In this document: piece after piece, positions 26,015 through 33,563 of the stretch | How the letters are laid out: each line of letters opens with the position of its first letter | Position numbering within the stretch: position 1 is the first letter of the stretch | Source of the DNA: Frankiaceae bacterium | Lineage (GTDB): Bacteria; Actinomycetota; Actinomycetes; Mycobacteriales; SCTD01 | DNA: 64,000 bases | NCBI GenBank assembly: GCA_016650445.1 | Contig: JAENVS010000006.1 | Coordinates: 124,001-188,000, forward strand | Direction of reading: 5' to 3' | Program-made: the position numbers and the translations under genes | Notes under the pieces: model-generated | What the model saw: the letters and a program-made list of their open reading frames with translations, nothing else | Database searches by the model: none | What the model was told of the DNA's origin: nothing

Positions 26015-27329
26015 GCAGCAGGGCTTCGGCGAGGCAGGCCCGCTCCCACATCCCCACGTGCAGGCTCTCGTCGATCCCGTGCCAGCGCGAGGCCGGGTCG
26101 CCGACGCCGGTCACGAGCACGGTCGCGCCCGGGTAGGTGCGCGCGAACTCGGCGATGAACGGGATGGAACCACCGATCCCCATCTCCACGACCGCGTTGC
26201 CGTACGCGTCGGCGAAAGCGCCCCGGGCGACGTCGTACACGTCGCCGGTCGCCTCGAGTGAGAACGGCTCACCGTTGTTGCCCATGGTCACGACGACCTC
26301 CGCGCCCCACGGGGCGTGCGCCGTGAGGTGGTCGGAGAGCGCCTGTGCCGCGCTCGCGGTGTCGTCACCGGGGGCGATCCGGAGACTGACCTTCGCGCGA
26401 GCGCGGGGCAGGAGGACGTTGGACGCGTCGGCGGAAGCGGGCGCATCGATGCCGAGGACCGACACGGCCGGGTGGTGCCAGAGCCGCTCGGGCAGCGTCC
26501 CGGTGCCGATGAGCTCGGCACCCGGGAGCAGGCCCGCGTCGGAACGGAAGACCTCGGCGTCGCTGTCGGGCGCGTCCGAGCTGCCGATGTGCAGCCCCTT
26601 GACCGCGACGTTGCCGAGGTCGTCGTGCAACGTCGCGAGGACCCGGCACAGACCGCTGAGCGCATCGGCGATCGGCCCGCCGTACACGCCGGAGTGCACC
26701 GGACGCTCGAGCAACCGCACTTCGACGTACAGCTCGACGAGCCCACGCAGGCTCGTGGTGAACGCGGGGATCTCGACGGAGGCGTTGCCGGAGTCGGCGA
26801 TGACGATGACGTCCGAGCGCAGGACGTCGTGGTGCTCGGTCAGCAGCGCGGACAGCGTCGGCGATCCGATCTCCTCCTCACCCTCGATGAAGAGAACGAC
26901 GCCGACCGGTGGCGTCCCCCCGAACGCTCTGAGAACGGCGAGGTGCATCAGCACGCCGGCCTTGTCGTCTGCGGCGCCGCGGCCGTAGAGCCGGCCGCCC
27001 CGCTCGGTCGGCTCGAACGGCGGGCTGGTCCACTCCTCGACCGGTCCGGTCGGCTGTACGTCCAGGTGCGCGTAGTGCAGCACCGTGGGCGCTCCGGGGG
27101 GCGGCGGCCACGTCGCGATGACCGCCGGCTGACCGCCGGCGTCGACGACCTGCACGTTCGCGGCTCCCGCGTCCGTCGCCTGCTGGGCGACCCACCGCGC
27201 CGCGGCGGCGACATCGGCACCGTGGCCCGCGTCGGCCGAGATCGACGGGATGCGGGCAAACGCCTTCAGGTCCTCGTGCGCCGCCGGGAGAACGGCGGTC
27301 AGGGCGGCAGAGACGTCGTCGATGGTCAT
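25995..27329 (-). CDS. M20 family zinc dipeptidase
   Basis: A 444-residue M20 peptidase with metal/active-site segments LHYAHLDVQP (H-x-D), GRGAADDKAGVLMHL, FIEGEEEIGSP (catalytic Glu-Glu), IADSGN and the C-terminal histidine in DESLHVGMWE. This is the dipeptidase (CNDP-like) subgroup that hydrolyses dipeptides or N-acyl amino acids in the cytoplasm. A TACATT box lies 6 nt before the ATG, so the mRNA is probably leaderless. It converges on the RidA gene. Confidence 0.9.
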   Translation of the reverse strand: MTIDDVSAALTAVLPAAHEDLKAFARIPSISADAGHGADVAAAARWVAQQATDAGAANVQVVDAGGQPAVIATWPPPPGAPTVLHYAHLDVQPTGPVEEWTSPPFEPTERGGRLYGRGAADDKAGVLMHLAVLRAFGGTPPVGVVLFIEGEEEIGSPTLSALLTEHHDVLRSDVIVIADSGNASVEIPAFTTSLRGLVELYVEVRLLERPVHSGVYGGPIADALSGLCRVLATLHDDLGNVAVKGLHIGSSDAPDSDAEVFRSDAGLLPGAELIGTGTLPERLWHHPAVSVLGIDAPASADASNVLLPRARAKVSLRIAPGDDTASAAQALSDHLTAHAPWGAEVVVTMGNNGEPFSLEATGDVYDVARGAFADAYGNAVVEMGIGGSIPFIAEFARTYPGATVLVTGVGDPASRWHGIDESLHVGMWERACLAEALLLSRLAP

Positions 27330-27335
27330 TCCGGG

Positions 27336-27341
27336 AATGTA
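27336..27341 (-). promoter_or_regulatory. -10 box TACATT of a leaderless promoter for the M20 peptidase
   Basis: TACATT on the minus strand ends 6 nt before the ATG at 27329, leaving no room for a ribosome site. It lies in the 33-bp gap after the ABC exporter gene. Confidence 0.55.
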
Positions 27342-27362
27342 CGACGGGGAGCCGCCGGTGCC

Positions 27363-30300
27363 TCAGCCGGCGAGGTGGCCCCAGTCGTCCGCGAGCTCCG
27401 ACCACGGCCCGGTCGCGACGACCCGCCCCTCGGCGAGGACGACGACGCGGTCCGCGCGCTTCAGTGCGGCGCGCTTCGACGTCGACCCGAGCACGGTCGT
27501 GCCGCGTCGACGCAAGGCCTCCCACAGCTCGACCTCGGTGCGCGCATCGAGCGCGCTGGAGACGTCGTCGGCAAGCACGAGCTCGGCGTCGGCGGCGAGC
27601 GCGCGGGCCAAGGCGAGGCGCTGCACCTGACCGCCGGAGAGCCGTACACCGCGATGGCCGACGACGGCCTCAAGGCCACCGGCGTCGGCGACGTCATCAG
27701 TGAGTCGCGCGTCGTCGACGGGCAACTCCAGGTCCCTGGCGTGGTCGAGGCGGAGGTTGTCGACGAAGGTGCCGGACAGCACCCGCGGAACCTGTGCGAC
27801 GTAGGCGACCTGCCCCGGCCGCAGGAAGAGCTGCGCGTCCTCGACCTCGACACCGTTCCACCGGATGCTCCCGGTGTGGTCGACGAGACCGGCCAGCGCC
27901 GCCAGCAGGCTCGACTTGCCGGAGCCGATCTGGCCCAGCAGGAGGATGAGCTCGCCGGGTCGCACGGAGAGGTCGACTCCTTCCACACCGAGCGTGCCGT
28001 CGTCATGCACTGCCGTCAGCCCCTCGAGCTCCAACGCGTGCAGGCGCTCTCTCGGAGGCTCGGTCGGCACGGGCGCGACACCGCGGACGAGGTCGACCCC
28101 TGGCGGCAGCTCGACGAGGTCGGCACCACCGGCAAGTCGCGCGGCAGCGTCGGACCACGCGCGTGTGCCGGGGGCTTCGGTGATGACGGCACCGGCGACC
28201 CGGCCGAACCAGTCGAAGCCGGCGACGGCCGTCGTGACGAGCAGCGCGGTGGACAGGTCCCAGCCGCCGAGCAGGAACACGAGCCAGCCGGCAACCACGC
28301 CGCACTGCACGAGCACGATCGGTACGCCGTCGAGCACCGCCTGCACCCGGTGCTCGCGGATCGCGGCGTCGACCCGACCGACGTCGACGCGTTGGAGGTG
28401 GCGGTGGACCGCGGGCGTTGCGGCGGCCAGCTTGACCGTGCGAGCGGACTCGAGGGCCGAGACGAGCGATCGACCGAAGGCCGCGCGCGCCGTGGACGAC
28501 GCCGCGACGGAGCGACCGGCGATCGGAGAGCCCATGGCCGACGCCGCGCCGGACAGCCCCATCACCGCGAACAGCACCGCGCCCGCGAGCACGCTGCGCG
28601 CCACGACGATCGTGACGCACCCGATGATCAGCCCGTTGATGAAGTCGACCCAGCGGTCGGCGTACCGAACGAAGCGGTCTGCATCCATGGCCCGGCCGAC
28701 GACCTCTCCGGGCGGCGTGCGCGGCAGCCGGTGCTGCATCGTCTGCCCGCGCAGGACCGCGAGCCGGACCCGCAGGAGGATCGCCACCCACCACTGCGGG
28801 TAGGCCCGGAAAGCCGCGGCGAGCAACACGGGCGCGGCCAGCAGGCTGAGCACGAGGCCGATGCTGTCGGCGACCGGTCGACCGTCGGCCTGCAACTGCT
28901 CGACGACGCGACCCCAGAAGTAGCCGGTGACCGCGCCGAATGCCCCGAGCATGGACGCGATCAGAAACAGGACGCCGCCGAAGAGGCCCCAGCGAGGGTG
29001 CATGCGCAGCATCGCGACGGTGTTGCGCGTCAGGCTCGGTCCGGTGCCCACGTGCTGCTCGTCGCGAGACTCGCCGGCCCGACGTACGGTGCCCACCGAC
29101 CGGCCGGTGTCGAGGGCGGTGTCGCTGCCCGCGCCGGCGGCGTCGAGCAGCTCGCGGAACCGGCCGGCCTCGCGGGCGAGCTGCGCACGCGGTCCCTGCT
29201 GAACGACGCGCCCGGCGTCGAGCAGAGCGACGTGATCGGCGCGCGTGGTCGTGGCGAGGCGGTGCGCGATGACGATGCCGGTGCGTCCCGCGAGCAGCCG
29301 CTCCGACGCGCGCACGACGCGCGTCTCGGTCACGGGGTCCATGCGCGCGGTCGCCTCGTCGAGCACGACGACCTGGACATCGCGCACGAGCAGGCGGGCG
29401 AACGCGACCAGCTGCTCCTCGCCGGCGGACAGCGTGGTGCCACCCGGACCGAGCACCGTGTCGAGTCCCTGTGGCAGGCCGGCAACCCAGTCGTCGAGGC
29501 CCAGCTCCTCGACGGCGGCGACGACGACTGACCTCGGTACGTCGGTGAACAGCGTGATGTTGTCCTCGACCGTCGCCGCGAGGACGTCAGTCCGCTGCGT
29601 CACGACACCGACGGCCGCACGCAGCTGATGCAGGTCGAGGTCGAGCACGTCCACGGCGCCGAGCAGCACGGTGCCACGGGGCGGATCGATGGCACGTGAC
29701 AGCAGCGCGGCGAGCGTCGACTTCCCGGAGCCGGTCCGCCCGACGAGTGCAAGGGTCTGGCCCGCTGGCAGGTCCAGGTCGATGTCGCGCAACGAGAACG
29801 AGCCCTCGGCGTACGAGAAGTGCAGGCCGCGCACCGACAGTCCGAGGGGGCCGGACGGGACGCACTGCCCGCCGATCGGCTCGGGCTCCGCCTCCAGCAT
29901 GGTCCGCAGCCGGGTGAGGGCACCGAGTCCCGCTTGCAGGTCAGGGAGGTGCCGGGCGATCTGGTCGATCTGCCCGACGAACGTCGTGGTGACGAGGAAC
30001 AACGTGACGAGCTCGGCGGTGGACAGATCGCCCTCGATCACCAGGAGCGTCCCGGCGACCGCAGTGACCGCGAGCAATGCGTGCAGGAGCAGCCCGGCGC
30101 GGCGCGCGATCTGCGCCGCGCTCTCGCAGCTGGCTGCCACCCGCTTGTGCACGACGGACGACAGCTCCGCGCAGCGACGTACGAGGTAGGCCTGGCCGAG
30201 GCTGGAGCGCAGGTCGTCGCGCGCCGCGACACCCTCCTCCATCGCTGCCGCGTGGTCAGTCCACGCGATCTCCTCCGCGAGCTTGCGCTTCGCGATCTCA

Positions 30301-30857
30301 GCAGTAAGGGGACGGACCAGGAGCACGGTGCCGATGCCGACGAGCGGGAACAGCGCCCACGCCGGCCACCACGTCAGCCCCGCGACCACCCACATGGGTC
30401 CGGCCCGGAGCAGCGTGCGCACGAGGTCCCAGATCATCCGCCGGAGCAGGTTTCCCAGCTCATGGGTGTCGTCGTCGACGCGGTCGAGCACCTCGCCGAC
30501 GGCCTGCTCGGAGAGCACCGCGAGCGGCTGGTGCAGGGCGGCGTCGAGCAGGTCGGCCCGCAGCTGACCCTCTGCCCGGTCGATGATGCCCGCCCAGGCG
30601 GCGCGGCCGGCCGTGTCGAGCACGGCTGCGCCGACGAAGCACAGCGCAAGCGCGGTCACGAGCACCCCGGTGGGGTTCTCCGCGAGACGGCCTGCGACGA
30701 CGGTGCCGATCGTCTGCCCCAGAGCCGCGACCGCCGCGGCGGCGAGCGCCCACCGGGTCACAGTCCCGCGCAAGCGGTCCAGCCCGACGGTCCGCGACCG
30801 GTCCGGTGCCGACTGGGCCGCGGGCGCAGCGGGCACGTCGAGGTCGAGGAGAGTCAT
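27363..30857 (-). CDS. Fused double ABC exporter (TMD-NBD-TMD-NBD) with one degenerate ATPase site
   Basis: A 1164-residue protein holding two complete exporter halves. NBD1 has Walker A GRTGSGKST (about 370), signature LSAGEEQ (about 477), Walker B VVVLDEAT and switch histidine IVIAHRLAT. NBD2 has Walker A GQIGSGKSS (about 979), perfect signature LSGGQVQ, Walker B LVLADDVS (Asp in place of the catalytic Glu) and GSTSKRA where the histidine is expected. One composite site (NBD1 Walker, NBD2 signature) is thus canonical and the other degenerate, as in heterodimeric exporters. Most bacterial members are two half-size proteins, so this is an unusual fusion. The substrate is unknown; it probably exports lipids or drugs. 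Confidence 0.9.
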   Translation of the reverse strand: MTLLDLDVPAAPAAQSAPDRSRTVGLDRLRGTVTRWALAAAAVAALGQTIGTVVAGRLAENPTGVLVTALALCFVGAAVLDTAGRAAWAGIIDRAEGQLRADLLDAALHQPLAVLSEQAVGEVLDRVDDDTHELGNLLRRMIWDLVRTLLRAGPMWVVAGLTWWPAWALFPLVGIGTVLLVRPLTAEIAKRKLAEEIAWTDHAAAMEEGVAARDDLRSSLGQAYLVRRCAELSSVVHKRVAASCESAAQIARRAGLLLHALLAVTAVAGTLLVIEGDLSTAELVTLFLVTTTFVGQIDQIARHLPDLQAGLGALTRLRTMLEAEPEPIGGQCVPSGPLGLSVRGLHFSYAEGSFSLRDIDLDLPAGQTLALVGRTGSGKSTLAALLSRAIDPPRGTVLLGAVDVLDLDLHQLRAAVGVVTQRTDVLAATVEDNITLFTDVPRSVVVAAVEELGLDDWVAGLPQGLDTVLGPGGTTLSAGEEQLVAFARLLVRDVQVVVLDEATARMDPVTETRVVRASERLLAGRTGIVIAHRLATTTRADHVALLDAGRVVQQGPRAQLAREAGRFRELLDAAGAGSDTALDTGRSVGTVRRAGESRDEQHVGTGPSLTRNTVAMLRMHPRWGLFGGVLFLIASMLGAFGAVTGYFWGRVVEQLQADGRPVADSIGLVLSLLAAPVLLAAAFRAYPQWWVAILLRVRLAVLRGQTMQHRLPRTPPGEVVGRAMDADRFVRYADRWVDFINGLIIGCVTIVVARSVLAGAVLFAVMGLSGAASAMGSPIAGRSVAASSTARAAFGRSLVSALESARTVKLAAATPAVHRHLQRVDVGRVDAAIREHRVQAVLDGVPIVLVQCGVVAGWLVFLLGGWDLSTALLVTTAVAGFDWFGRVAGAVITEAPGTRAWSDAAARLAGGADLVELPPGVDLVRGVAPVPTEPPRERLHALELEGLTAVHDDGTLGVEGVDLSVRPGELILLLGQIGSGKSSLLAALAGLVDHTGSIRWNGVEVEDAQLFLRPGQVAYVAQVPRVLSGTFVDNLRLDHARDLELPVDDARLTDDVADAGGLEAVVGHRGVRLSGGQVQRLALARALAADAELVLADDVSSALDARTEVELWEALRRRGTTVLGSTSKRAALKRADRVVVLAEGRVVATGPWSELADDWGHLAG

Positions 30858-30929
30858 GGCGGTGCTTCACGCTACGGCGCGAAGCGCCGCTGGTCGCATG
30901 GTTTGTCTGGCTTGACGTCAGCCCATCTG

Positions 30930-31018
30930 CGGAGGGCGTGGGATTCGAACCCACGATGGCGCTTCCGCGCCATAGCGATTTTCAAGACCGCCGCCATAGG
31001 CCACTAGGCGAGCCCTCC
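30930..31018 (-). tRNA. tRNA-Ser (anticodon TGA)
   Basis: An 89-nt class II tRNA with acceptor GGAGGGC/GCCCTCC, discriminator G, anticodon stem GCGGT/ATCGC with loop CTTGAAA (anticodon TGA), a long variable arm and T-loop TTCGAAT. No CCA is encoded. Confidence 0.94.
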
Positions 31019-31125
31019 AGGCGCCAAGTCTGCCGGATGAGTCCGTGGCCATGTGGAAGTCCTCGCTGGAGATCCACGCAAAGTTCCCACTGGCGGCGCG
31101 TCGAGGTCCCACCTCGTGAGCGTGG

Positions 31126-31206
31126 CTAAACCCCGCGGCCCCGCATCATCATGACGACGACGATAACGACAAGGATCAACACGATCATGCCGACTCCGAT
31201 GTACAT
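31126..31206 (-). CDS. 26-residue hydrophobic membrane peptide
   Basis: A tiny gene encoding 26 residues: a short MYIGVG start, one strongly hydrophobic helix of Ile/Leu/Val/Met (GMIVLILVVIVVVMMM) and a basic tail RGRGV. A strong ribosome site (AAGGAAGG) lies 5-8 nt before the ATG at 31206, and the stop is TAG. It follows the CsbD-like gene by 77 bases on the same strand, so the two may share a transcript. The composition is what a single-pass membrane miniprotein would show. I know no named family for it. The ribosome site plus the clean hydrophobic/basic layout makes coding likely. Confidence 0.6.
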   Translation of the reverse strand: MYIGVGMIVLILVVIVVVMMMRGRGV

Positions 31207-31283
31207 GGTGGCCTTCCTTCCCCTTGTTGGCACCGGTGGCTCTGACCCCGCTCGCTGGCCGAGCGGAGTGTGCGCCCGCCCGG

Positions 31284-31508
31284 CTACTTCCGGTGCAGCG
31301 CGTCCTTGGCCTTGTCGACCACCTCGCCGGCCTTGTGCTCGATCTTCTCGAGGAGTCCTTCGGTCTTGTCCTTGACCTGCCGGACCTTCTCTTTGGTCTC
31401 GCCAGCTCGACGATCGGCCTTGCCGTCGGACTCCAGGTCCTTGTTGCCGGTCAGGGCCCCGACTGCCTCTTTGGCTTGACCCTTTGCCTGCTCGACCATT
31501 CCCGCCAT
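31284..31508 (-). CDS. CsbD family stress-response protein
   Basis: A 74-residue, highly charged helical protein starting MAGMVEQAKGQAKEAVGALTGN, the classic CsbD opening, followed by Lys/Glu-rich helices. CsbD proteins are small general-stress proteins of unclear biochemical role. The ATG at 31508 has AGGGAG 6 nt upstream; a longer reading to 31595 lacks such support. The C-terminal half (EKIEHKAGEVVDKAKDALHRK) extends the usual 55-65-residue domain slightly. It may share a transcript with the miniprotein downstream. Confidence 0.85.
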   Translation of the reverse strand: MAGMVEQAKGQAKEAVGALTGNKDLESDGKADRRAGETKEKVRQVKDKTEGLLEKIEHKAGEVVDKAKDALHRK

Positions 31509-31724
31509 AGCGAACTCCCTGCTGGTCAGCCCACCTGCCGCACCGACGACGGATGTCAATGCACTGTCCAGCGTCGTGCCGCCATCACGGTCCAACCAGA
31601 GGACAAAGCCCTCTTTCGCCCAGTCACCAAGCCATGGTGAAACGCGCAGAGGTGTCGATTCCGGGCCGAGCGGTCGCCGACCTCTGCACCGCCGGCCAGC
31701 TGGAGCCGGCTCACTGACACGGTC

Positions 31725-32576
31725 CTATTCGACCTTCTGGAACTGGACGACGGCCACCGCCAGCAGCGCCGCGCCGATGCCCGCGACAAGCAGCAGCTGC
31801 ACGCTGGTAGGGACGATCCAGCCGCCCCACGTGATCGGCGGGTTGAGCCGCTGCCGCACCTCGGGCGACATCGACAGGTGCTCGAAGACGGCCGCGCGCA
31901 CCGGGTGCACCGCGTAGGTGAGCGGGTTCAGCCGCGTCACGACGGACAGCCAGCCGGGCAGGTTCGACAGCGGGTACAGCGCGCCGGACAGGAAGGACAG
32001 CGGCAGGATCAGCACCTGCATCAGCCCCATGACGGTCTGCACCTGCGTGATCCGGGCGACGATCGCCAGCGCGAAGGCGGTCATGGTGAAGGACAGCAGG
32101 AACACCTCGCCCAACAGCGTCAGTGCCAGCGTCGCGTTGAGCGGCACGTCCACGACCGGCGCGAGCACCAGCACCAGCGTCCCCTGCACGGTCGCAACCG
32201 TGGCGCCGGCCAAGGCCTTGCCCACGATGATGCTGCTGCGACGCACCGGCGCCACCAGCATCTCGCGCAGGAAGCCGAACTCCCGGTCCCACACGATCGA
32301 CATCGCCGAGAACACCGCTGTGAACAACGTCGATGTCGCCAGGATGCCGGGGAACATGAACTGCTGAAGGTCGAGCGCTCCCGTCGATCCCTGCGTCAGC
32401 GATGACAAGCCCGCGCCGAGCACGAACAGGAACAGCAACGGCTGCACGAGCGCGGCAACGAACCGGGTGCGGTCCTGCACGGTGCGGATGAGGTCACGCT
32501 GGATCACGATCTTCACGGCGCGTACGTCGAGCGCGATCCCGCGCTGCGGGACGCTGACCGCCGCGACGATCGTCAT
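31725..32576 (-). CDS. ABC-2 exporter permease (DrrB-like)
   Basis: A 283-residue permease with six predicted membrane segments and the DrrB-type features IVWDREFGFLREMLVAPVRR and PLSFLSGALYPLSNLP. It pairs with the ATPase encoded immediately upstream (ATGA overlap). Such exporters remove daunorubicin-like drugs or other hydrophobic compounds, or export lipids. The substrate is unknown and no biosynthetic genes are adjacent. Confidence 0.9.
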   Translation of the reverse strand: MTIVAAVSVPQRGIALDVRAVKIVIQRDLIRTVQDRTRFVAALVQPLLFLFVLGAGLSSLTQGSTGALDLQQFMFPGILATSTLFTAVFSAMSIVWDREFGFLREMLVAPVRRSSIIVGKALAGATVATVQGTLVLVLAPVVDVPLNATLALTLLGEVFLLSFTMTAFALAIVARITQVQTVMGLMQVLILPLSFLSGALYPLSNLPGWLSVVTRLNPLTYAVHPVRAAVFEHLSMSPEVRQRLNPPITWGGWIVPTSVQLLLVAGIGAALLAVAVVQFQKVE

Positions 32577-33526
32577 CGCCGGACCATCGCTGAGATGAAG
32601 GCCGGCATGCCGGCCGCCTGCTCGGAGTCACGGATGGTCCGGCCGGTGTAGGCCAGGAACACGTCGTCGAGGGACGGGCGTCGGACGCTGACACTGAGGA
32701 TCGGCACGTCGAGTGTGGCGAACAGCCGCGGCAGGTACGACGCCCCGTCCTCCGTCGAGATGACGATCCCGTCCGCTGTCCGGACTGCGTCGGGAAGCGC
32801 CTGCGCCGCCAGGTCGTCGTCCGCGGTCCTGATGGTCACCCGGTCATGGCCGACCGACGCCTTCAACGCGGCCGGTGTGTCGAGCGCCACCAGCTTGCCG
32901 ACGTCCATGATGGCGATCCGGTCGCAGTGCTCCGCCTCATCCATGTAGTGGGTGGTCAGGAAGATCGTGATGTCCTCCTGCTCGCGCAGCTGGGCGATGT
33001 ACTCCCAGATGGAGTTGCGGGTCTGCGGGTCGAGGCCAACGGTCGGCTCGTCGAGGAACAGCACCCTCGGCGAGTGCATCAGCCCGCGCGCGATCTCGAG
33101 ACGCCGCTTCATCCCCCCGGAGAACGTCAGGACCTTCGACCCGCGTCGCTCCCACAGGCCAACCATCTCGAGGACCTGCCGCATCCGGGGCTGCACCGAC
33201 TGCCGCGGCATCCCGTACAGCTCAGCGTGGAAGCGCAGGTTCTGCTCGGCCGTCAGGTAGCCGTCGAGCGTGGTGTCCTGGAAGACCAGGCCGATGTGCC
33301 GCCGGACGTCGTCGCGCTGCGTCCTGACGTCGAACCCGGCGACTCGCGCAGTCCCGGCGTCGGCAGACGCGAGTGTGCACAGGATCTTGATCGTCGTCGA
33401 CTTCCCCGCGCCGTTCGGGCCGAGGAAGCCGAACGCCTCGCCGCGCGCGACCGTGAAGTCGACGCCGTCGACCGCGACGACCTCGCCGTACGACTTGCGC
33501 AGCCCTTCGACCTCGACCGCTGTCAC
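32573..33526 (-). CDS. ABC-2 exporter ATPase (DrrA-like)
   Basis: A 317-residue ATPase with Walker A GPNGAGKST, Q-loop VFQDTTLDGYLTAEQNL, signature FSGGMKRRLEIARGL, Walker B VLFLDEPTVGLDP and H-loop LTTHYMDEAE. A DrrA-type C-terminal domain follows (RRPSLDDVFLAYTGRTIRD). The GTG at 33526 has AGGGGGG about 4 nt upstream and begins just before the conserved VEVEGLRKSYG. It forms a two-gene operon with the permease. Confidence 0.92.
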   Translation of the reverse strand: MTAVEVEGLRKSYGEVVAVDGVDFTVARGEAFGFLGPNGAGKSTTIKILCTLASADAGTARVAGFDVRTQRDDVRRHIGLVFQDTTLDGYLTAEQNLRFHAELYGMPRQSVQPRMRQVLEMVGLWERRGSKVLTFSGGMKRRLEIARGLMHSPRVLFLDEPTVGLDPQTRNSIWEYIAQLREQEDITIFLTTHYMDEAEHCDRIAIMDVGKLVALDTPAALKASVGHDRVTIRTADDDLAAQALPDAVRTADGIVISTEDGASYLPRLFATLDVPILSVSVRRPSLDDVFLAYTGRTIRDSEQAAGMPAFISAMVRR

Positions 33527-33563
33527 GCGCCCCCCTGTCGGTCGGGGGGAAGGATAGGCGGGC

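Noticed and set aside
26316-29531. A 1071-codon open frame on the plus strand opposite the ABC exporter
   Set aside because: The translation is rich in Arg, Glu, Asp, Gln, Val and Gly, with no family motif. It is the antisense shadow of a high-GC gene whose own protein has full ABC motifs.
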